Source of the DNA: Demequina muriae
GTDB lineage: Bacteria; Actinomycetota; Actinomycetes; Actinomycetales; Demequinaceae
Direction: 5' to 3'
Assembly: GCF_030418295.1 (NCBI RefSeq)
Contig: NZ_JAUHQA010000001.1
Coordinates: forward strand, 1,798,001-1,862,000
DNA length: 64,000 bases
The translations under genes were made by a program, and so were the position numbers. Below, in pieces: positions 59,854 to 64,000 of the stretch. The notes under the pieces were generated by a model. It was not told the DNA's origin, did no database searches, and saw only the letters and a list, made by a program, of their open reading frames with translations. Each line of letters opens with the position of its first letter. The stretch's first letter is position 1.

Positions 59854-61107
59854 TCAGCTCTCGGGAATCGCGCAGCTGTCGAGGATGTCCTCCTGCGTCT
59901 CGCGCACGGGCGAGGCAGTCGGCGCTGGTGTCGCCTCCGGAGTCGGGGACGTCGTCGGGCCGCTCGACGCGGTCGGTGAGGGCTCGGTGCTGGACTCGAT
60001 CTCATCGTCGGGAAGCACGATCGGCTCGTCGTCCACGAGTGACTGCCACATGGCGGCGGCCTCCGCCTCGCGCCACAGCACGTCACCCGAGCCGTCTCCT
60101 GCGTACTGCCACGGCACGGTGGCGAACACGAGGTTGTCGGTGTCGAAGTTCCTCAGCGAGTAGGCCAGGCCGACGATGTTGTTGAGGCTGCCGAGCTCGT
60201 TGTCGACCGTGAGGGACTCGGCCGCGGACCTCACGAACTGGGTGAGCTCGGGCACGTCGGTCAGGAGGTTCGAGCCGAACACCTGGCGGGCTGTGTTGGT
60301 GAGCAGCTCCTGCTGACGGTCGATGCGCATCAGGTCCGTGCCGTCTCCCAGCCCGGTGCCGGTGCGAGCACGAGCGTAGGCGAGCGCGGTCTCACCATCG
60401 AGCACCTGCGGCCCCGCCTCGAGGTCCAGCTTGGCCTTCGTGGAGTACATGTCCTGCGGGATGCACATCGGGATGCCGCCCAGCGAGTCGACCATGTTCT
60501 GGAAGCCGGAGAAGTCGACCATCATGAAGTGACCGTTGAAGTCCACCCCGGTCAGGTCGTTGATGGTGCGCATCACGCACGCGGCGGCCTCGCCGCGGTT
60601 GCCGTTCTGACCGCCGTTGGCAAGCGCGATGTTGAACTTTCCCGTCCAGCCGGTCACCGTGCTGCCGTCGAACATCTGGCAGTCGGAGACCCTCACGCGG
60701 GAGTCGCGCGGGATCGAGACGACCTCGATGCGGGAGCGGTCAGCCGAGATGTGCATGACCATCGTGGTGTCGCCGCGCATGCCGCCCAGTCCCTCGAGAC
60801 CGCCGATGTCCCCGTTCTCGCCGTTGCGCTCGTCGGTGCCGATCAACGCGATGTTGATGGGCTCTCCCGGTGCGAAGTTCGTGGGGCCCTCCTCGACGGG
60901 CTCTGCGGTCGAGTCCGCGCCTGGACCGAGCAGCCCGGAGACGTCGTGCGTCTCCAGCGCGCCGACCGTCAGCTGGAGGTAGGTCGCGCCGCCGACTGCG
61001 GCGAAGCCGAGAATTGCCGCCGATGCCGCCGCGAGCGTGCCGAGAACGCGCCGGTGAACGGCGCGAGACGCGTGGCGCGGTCGGACGGGCCGGGTCGCTG
61101 CCGGCAT
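59854..61107 (-). CDS. LytR-CpsA-Psr (LCP) family cell-wall ligase, copy 1
   Basis: A 417-residue membrane-anchored LCP protein. A basic N-terminus and one helix (~24-48) precede the LCP domain, with INIALIGTDERNG, GMRGDTTMVMHI, VVSIPRDSRV and the C-terminal AYARARTGTGLGDGTDLMRIDRQQEL; the conserved Asp and Arg residues that bind polyprenyl pyrophosphate are present. It should transfer glycopolymers from lipid carriers to peptidoglycan outside the cell. The tail is Thr/Pro/Ser-rich and ends QEDILDSCAIPES. It lies 109 bases downstream of a paralogue. Confidence 0.9.
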   Translation of the reverse strand: MPAATRPVRPRHASRAVHRRVLGTLAAASAAILGFAAVGGATYLQLTVGALETHDVSGLLGPGADSTAEPVEEGPTNFAPGEPINIALIGTDERNGENGDIGGLEGLGGMRGDTTMVMHISADRSRIEVVSIPRDSRVRVSDCQMFDGSTVTGWTGKFNIALANGGQNGNRGEAAACVMRTINDLTGVDFNGHFMMVDFSGFQNMVDSLGGIPMCIPQDMYSTKAKLDLEAGPQVLDGETALAYARARTGTGLGDGTDLMRIDRQQELLTNTARQVFGSNLLTDVPELTQFVRSAAESLTVDNELGSLNNIVGLAYSLRNFDTDNLVFATVPWQYAGDGSGDVLWREAEAAAMWQSLVDDEPIVLPDDEIESSTEPSPTASSGPTTSPTPEATPAPTASPVRETQEDILDSCAIPES

Positions 61108-61216
61108 GGGTTCCTCCAGGACGGGATGTGACGAACGTGACGTGTGGGCGCTGGGCAGGTAACGCGCCAGTGGAGGCGTCGGTTCCCGCTGCCGGTGGCA
61201 ACAGGAACGCCCGCGC

Positions 61217-62416
61217 TCACGAGCCGCACGTATCCAGGATCTCGTCGATGTTATCGGGTGCGGCGCTGTTCGGGGAGTCTGGCTCGACCAATGGTGCGTC
61301 TGCGTCGGGCGATGTCGTCGGCTCCGGATCCCACTCGCTGGTTGAATCGCCCTCCGACATCACTGACAGCGGACGGTCGTGACGCATGTCGTCGAACATG
61401 AGTGGCGCGTCATCGGTCATCAGCACATTGAGGCGATCGTCGGTGTACTCCCAGGGCACGGTCGTGACCGTGAGCGCGTCGGCCGAGACGCCTCGGAGGC
61501 CGTAGGCGAGGCGGATCATGAAGCCCAGATCGCCGAGCTGCTCATCGGTGGTGAGCGACTCCGCCCCCGCCCGGATGAAACTGGTCAGCGCTCCCACGTC
61601 GGTGAAGAGGTTCTTCGCCAGAGCCGTCTCGAGGGTGCGCTCGAGCAGCTGCTGCTGGCGGGTGATCCGCTGTAGGTCGGAACCCGAGACGTCGCCGACC
61701 TCGGCCGTGCGCAGCCGCGCATACCCGAGCGCCTCCGCACCGTCGAGCAGCTGGCGCCCGGCGTCGAGCTCGAGGTCGGCATCCTGGGAGACGATGCGCT
61801 CGGGGATGCACATCGGGATGCCGCCGAGGGCGTTGACCATGCGGGTGAATCCGGCGAAGTCGATGACGGCCCAGTGGTCGATCGGGATGTCCGTGAGGTC
61901 GTGTACCGCGTTGATGGTGCACGCGGCGGCCTCCGCAGGGTCGCCGTGGCGCCCGCCATTGGAGAACGCGACGTTGAAGTCGCCGTATCCGCCAGGCACC
62001 GTCGTGCCGTCGAACAGCGTGCAGTCGGGAATCTCGACCTGCAGGTCGCGGGGGATGGACATGAGCTCCACGCGGGAGCGGTCCCCTGAGAGGTGCGCGA
62101 CGACAGTCGCGTCGCTGCGCATGCCCTCGACGCCGTCCTTGACGATCTCCCCGTTCTCGTCGGAGCGAGCGTCAGAGCCGATGAGCAGGATCGTGAGCGG
62201 GTCGCCGGGGAGGTCCTCGACCGGTGACTCCGGCGTCTTCGTCACGAGGGGGTTGGCGTCCCGCGTGTCGATCCCGCCGCCGAACTGCATGGCGAGGGTC
62301 TGCACCCAGACGATCGCGAACCCGGCCGATGCGGCGAGAGCGATCGCGATCGTGCGGCCGAGAGCGTGCGAGCGGGTGCGGCGCGCGTGCCGGACGGTGC
62401 CGATCCGTCTCGTCAC
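61217..62416 (-). CDS. LytR-CpsA-Psr (LCP) family cell-wall ligase, copy 2
   Basis: A 399-residue paralogue of the next gene. It has an anchor helix (~21-43), ILLIGSDARSDENG, GMRSDATVVAHL, LMSIPRDLQVEIPD and GYARLRTAEVGDVSGSDLQRITRQQQL. The tail again has an acidic/Pro linker and ends DEILDTCGS, sharing the ILD-[ST]-C ending with copy 1. The GTG start follows GAGGAG. With the divergent glycosyltransferase and other envelope genes it suggests a cell-wall glycopolymer region. Confidence 0.9.
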   Translation of the reverse strand: MTRRIGTVRHARRTRSHALGRTIAIALAASAGFAIVWVQTLAMQFGGGIDTRDANPLVTKTPESPVEDLPGDPLTILLIGSDARSDENGEIVKDGVEGMRSDATVVAHLSGDRSRVELMSIPRDLQVEIPDCTLFDGTTVPGGYGDFNVAFSNGGRHGDPAEAAACTINAVHDLTDIPIDHWAVIDFAGFTRMVNALGGIPMCIPERIVSQDADLELDAGRQLLDGAEALGYARLRTAEVGDVSGSDLQRITRQQQLLERTLETALAKNLFTDVGALTSFIRAGAESLTTDEQLGDLGFMIRLAYGLRGVSADALTVTTVPWEYTDDRLNVLMTDDAPLMFDDMRHDRPLSVMSEGDSTSEWDPEPTTSPDADAPLVEPDSPNSAAPDNIDEILDTCGS

Positions 62417-62557
62417 GCGCTGCTCCTCGTGGTCGTCATCCGTCTGCGTACGGTGGCGACAGCGGACGGCAGTGGCCGAAGGCGTGCAGGACCAGTGTTC
62501 CCCCTGGTGCCGCGGGCCGTCCGTGGCCCCGTGTACTTCTCGGATAGCCTACGTGTC

Positions 62558-63571
62558 GTGCCTGAACTGCCCGCTCTTGACGAACGCCCCGGCGTGTCGG
62601 TCGTGATGCCGGTGCGCAACGAATCGTCGGCGCTCGCCAGCTCTGTCGCCGCAGTCCTGGAGTCGGGGTACGGAGGCCAGCTCGAGGTGGTCGTCGCGGT
62701 CGGCCCCTCCGATGACGGCACCGAGGAGATCGCCCGCGGCCTCGCTCACACCGGCCAGGTGGTGGTCGTCGACAACCCCAGCGGGCGCACTCCCGACGGC
62801 CTCAACGCGGCGATTGCCGCCGCGAAGCATGACGTCATCGTGCGCATGGACGGTCACGCTCATATGCCTGTCGGCTACATCGACCTCGCGGTGGACGCGC
62901 TGCGTCGTACCGGCGCGGCCAACGTGGGCGGCCGGATGGTTCCCGATTCGCCAGGCCCATTCGGCCGGGCGGTGGCGGTGGCGATGGCCTCGCGTTGGGG
63001 ACTCGGGGGCGCCAGTCATCGCCAGGGTGGCCGCGAGGAGGCCAGCGCCTCCGTCTATCTCGGGTCCTTCCGGCGGGAGGCGCTCGTCGAGGTCGGCGGG
63101 TATGACCCCCACTTCGTCCGCGCTCAGGACTGGGAGCTCAACCACCGGCTGCGTCGTGCCGGCTACGTGGTGTGGTTCGTGCCGGAGATGGCGGTGCCGT
63201 ACACGCCTCGCGATGGCTGGGGACCGTTGCGCCAGCAGTTCTTCGCGTCCGGGCGGTGGCGCCGAGAGGTCGCCCGCAAGCACCCTGAGACGCGCACGCT
63301 TCGGTATGTCGCGGCGCCAGCGATGGTGGTGGTCAACGCATCCGCGATCGTGGCCGCCGGGCTCGGCGCGGCACTGGGTGCGCCGGCGCTCGGCTGGCTG
63401 CTCGTCGCCCCGGCTGCCTACCTCCTCGGGGTGCTCGGCGCGACCGCATCCCTCGCGAGCCGCACGGGTGCGCGGGCGGCGTTGGCGATGCCGGTGGTGC
63501 TCATTACCATGCATGTTGCCTGGGGCGTCGGATATCTGTGTGGTGTGCGCTACTCTCGACTTGACGCATAG
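62558..63571 (+). CDS. Family 2 glycosyltransferase with C-terminal membrane helices
   Basis: A 337-residue GT-A enzyme. It shows VSVVMPVRNESSALASSV at the N-terminus, VVAVGPSDDGTEEIA, the DxD-equivalent VRMDGHAHMP, and the acceptor/catalytic region FVRAQDWELNHRLRRAGY, then two to three helices after ~255 (MVVVNASAIVAAGLG onward). It probably adds a sugar to a lipid-linked or polysaccharide acceptor at the cytoplasmic face. The GTG at 62558 has TAGCCT (62545-62550) seven bases upstream. Divergent from the LCP pair. Confidence 0.85.
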   Translation: MPELPALDERPGVSVVMPVRNESSALASSVAAVLESGYGGQLEVVVAVGPSDDGTEEIARGLAHTGQVVVVDNPSGRTPDGLNAAIAAAKHDVIVRMDGHAHMPVGYIDLAVDALRRTGAANVGGRMVPDSPGPFGRAVAVAMASRWGLGGASHRQGGREEASASVYLGSFRREALVEVGGYDPHFVRAQDWELNHRLRRAGYVVWFVPEMAVPYTPRDGWGPLRQQFFASGRWRREVARKHPETRTLRYVAAPAMVVVNASAIVAAGLGAALGAPALGWLLVAPAAYLLGVLGATASLASRTGARAALAMPVVLITMHVAWGVGYLCGVRYSRLDA

Positions 63572-63634
63572 GGATGACAACGGTGTAATTCCTACATGCA
63601 GGAACTCCTGCAGCGGCGAATCGGAGGACGGCCT

Positions 63635-63955
63635 ATGTGGAATATCTACGAAGGCGCAGTGCCCTCGGACGCAGGAAAGCCCTCACCGACCCTCGCGTCG
63701 GTCGTGGACATCTTCGATGGGGCCGATGACGACGGTCCCCTGGGCTGGCAAGAACGCGCACTGTGCGCTCAGACCGATCCCGAGGCATTCTTCCCTGAGA
63801 AGGGCGGATCCACCCGCGAGGCCAAGAAGGTCTGCGCCTCGTGCGACGTCCGGTCCGAGTGCCTCGACTACGCGCTCGAGAACGACGAGCGCTTCGGCAT
63901 CTGGGGCGGACTGTCGGAGCGCGAGCGGCGCAAACTCAAGCGCCGCGCTGTCTAG
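63635..63955 (+). CDS. WhiB2/WhmD-like iron-sulfur transcription regulator
   Basis: A 106-residue Wbl protein with cluster ligands Cys44, Cys67, Cys70 and Cys76 (ALCAQT, VCASCDVRSEC), GIWGG at ~88-92 and a basic RRKLKRRAV end. The ~40-residue N-terminal extension and WQERALCAQTDPEAFFPEKGGSTREAK fit the WhiB (WhiB2/WhmD) group, which controls septation and sporulation or cell division. The ATG at 63635 has GGAGGA at seven bases and is chosen over 63596. The remaining 45 bases of the window hold no feature. Confidence 0.9.
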   Translation: MWNIYEGAVPSDAGKPSPTLASVVDIFDGADDDGPLGWQERALCAQTDPEAFFPEKGGSTREAKKVCASCDVRSECLDYALENDERFGIWGGLSERERRKLKRRAV

Positions 63956-64000
63956 CCGGTCGGCCTGCGTGGGCATCTCATGAGCCCCGCGCGCCTCACG

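Noticed and set aside
1-64000. CRISPR arrays, IS elements, prophage, attachment sites
   Set aside because: No regularly spaced repeats, transposase or integrase motifs, or terminal inverted repeats were seen on either strand; gene order is continuous and housekeeping in nature.

Overview
The window is very GC-rich, densely coded chromosomal DNA from an actinobacterium. Two WhiB proteins, PdtaS-type and AdnAB/UvrD2-type proteins, DUF3107/DUF3152/DUF5679/DUF2505 families and an initiator tRNA without an encoded CCA all point to Actinomycetota. Gene content suggests the order Micrococcales, but the genus cannot be fixed from sequence reading alone. There is no phage, IS element, CRISPR array, rRNA or plasmid signature, and no gap between genes exceeds about 210 bases.

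Layout. 0-2.6 kb: the 3' part of a DhaM phosphotransferase protein, exonuclease III and a small membrane protein. 2.7-14.1 kb: Mrp ATPase, a DUF1003/soluble-MgtE pair with abutting stop and start, a PLP decarboxylase divergent from a MocR regulator, a lipoprotein, a luciferase-like monooxygenase, a thioredoxin-CcdA fusion, and a PepP-type peptidase coupled to a 59-codon membrane ORF. 14.2-20.8 kb: a complete oligopeptide ABC importer (fused double ATPase, two permeases, lipoprotein receptor) divergent from a DUF1028 Ntn-fold protein and followed by an XRE-cupin regulator.

21-44 kb is a genome-maintenance block that follows, as I remember it, the Mycobacterium tuberculosis order Rv3211 to Rv3193c with deletions: DEAD-box helicase, DUF3107, DUF3152, AdnA, AdnB, a phosphotransferase, NudC, UvrD2, a ThiF-like protein, a zincin_2 protein, a PDZ-Lon-like protease and UPF0182. 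Gluconokinase, a DUF368 lipid-carrier translocase and DUF5679 are interspersed.

44-50 kb holds a GH16 lipoprotein, tRNA-fMet, an APC permease, a two-subunit CrcB fluoride channel, DUF2505, a PdtaS-like kinase and WhiB1. 50-64 kb is mainly cell-envelope and regulation: an orphan FHA-FtsK/EccC-like ATPase, a GT-C-like membrane protein, an OmpR-type two-component pair, GtrA, PurK-PurE, two tandem LCP ligases, a family 2 glycosyltransferase and a WhiB2/WhmD-like regulator.

Two sequence-level patterns stand out. First, about 19 genes have a TANNNT hexamer only 6-8 bases before the start codon, the geometry of leaderless transcription; this also resolves several start choices. Second, two unlinked genes, the ThiF-like gene (start 37851) and the FHA-FtsK gene (start 53280), share a near-identical 18-base block over the start codon and a 13-base box 40-46 bases upstream that is present in opposite orientation.
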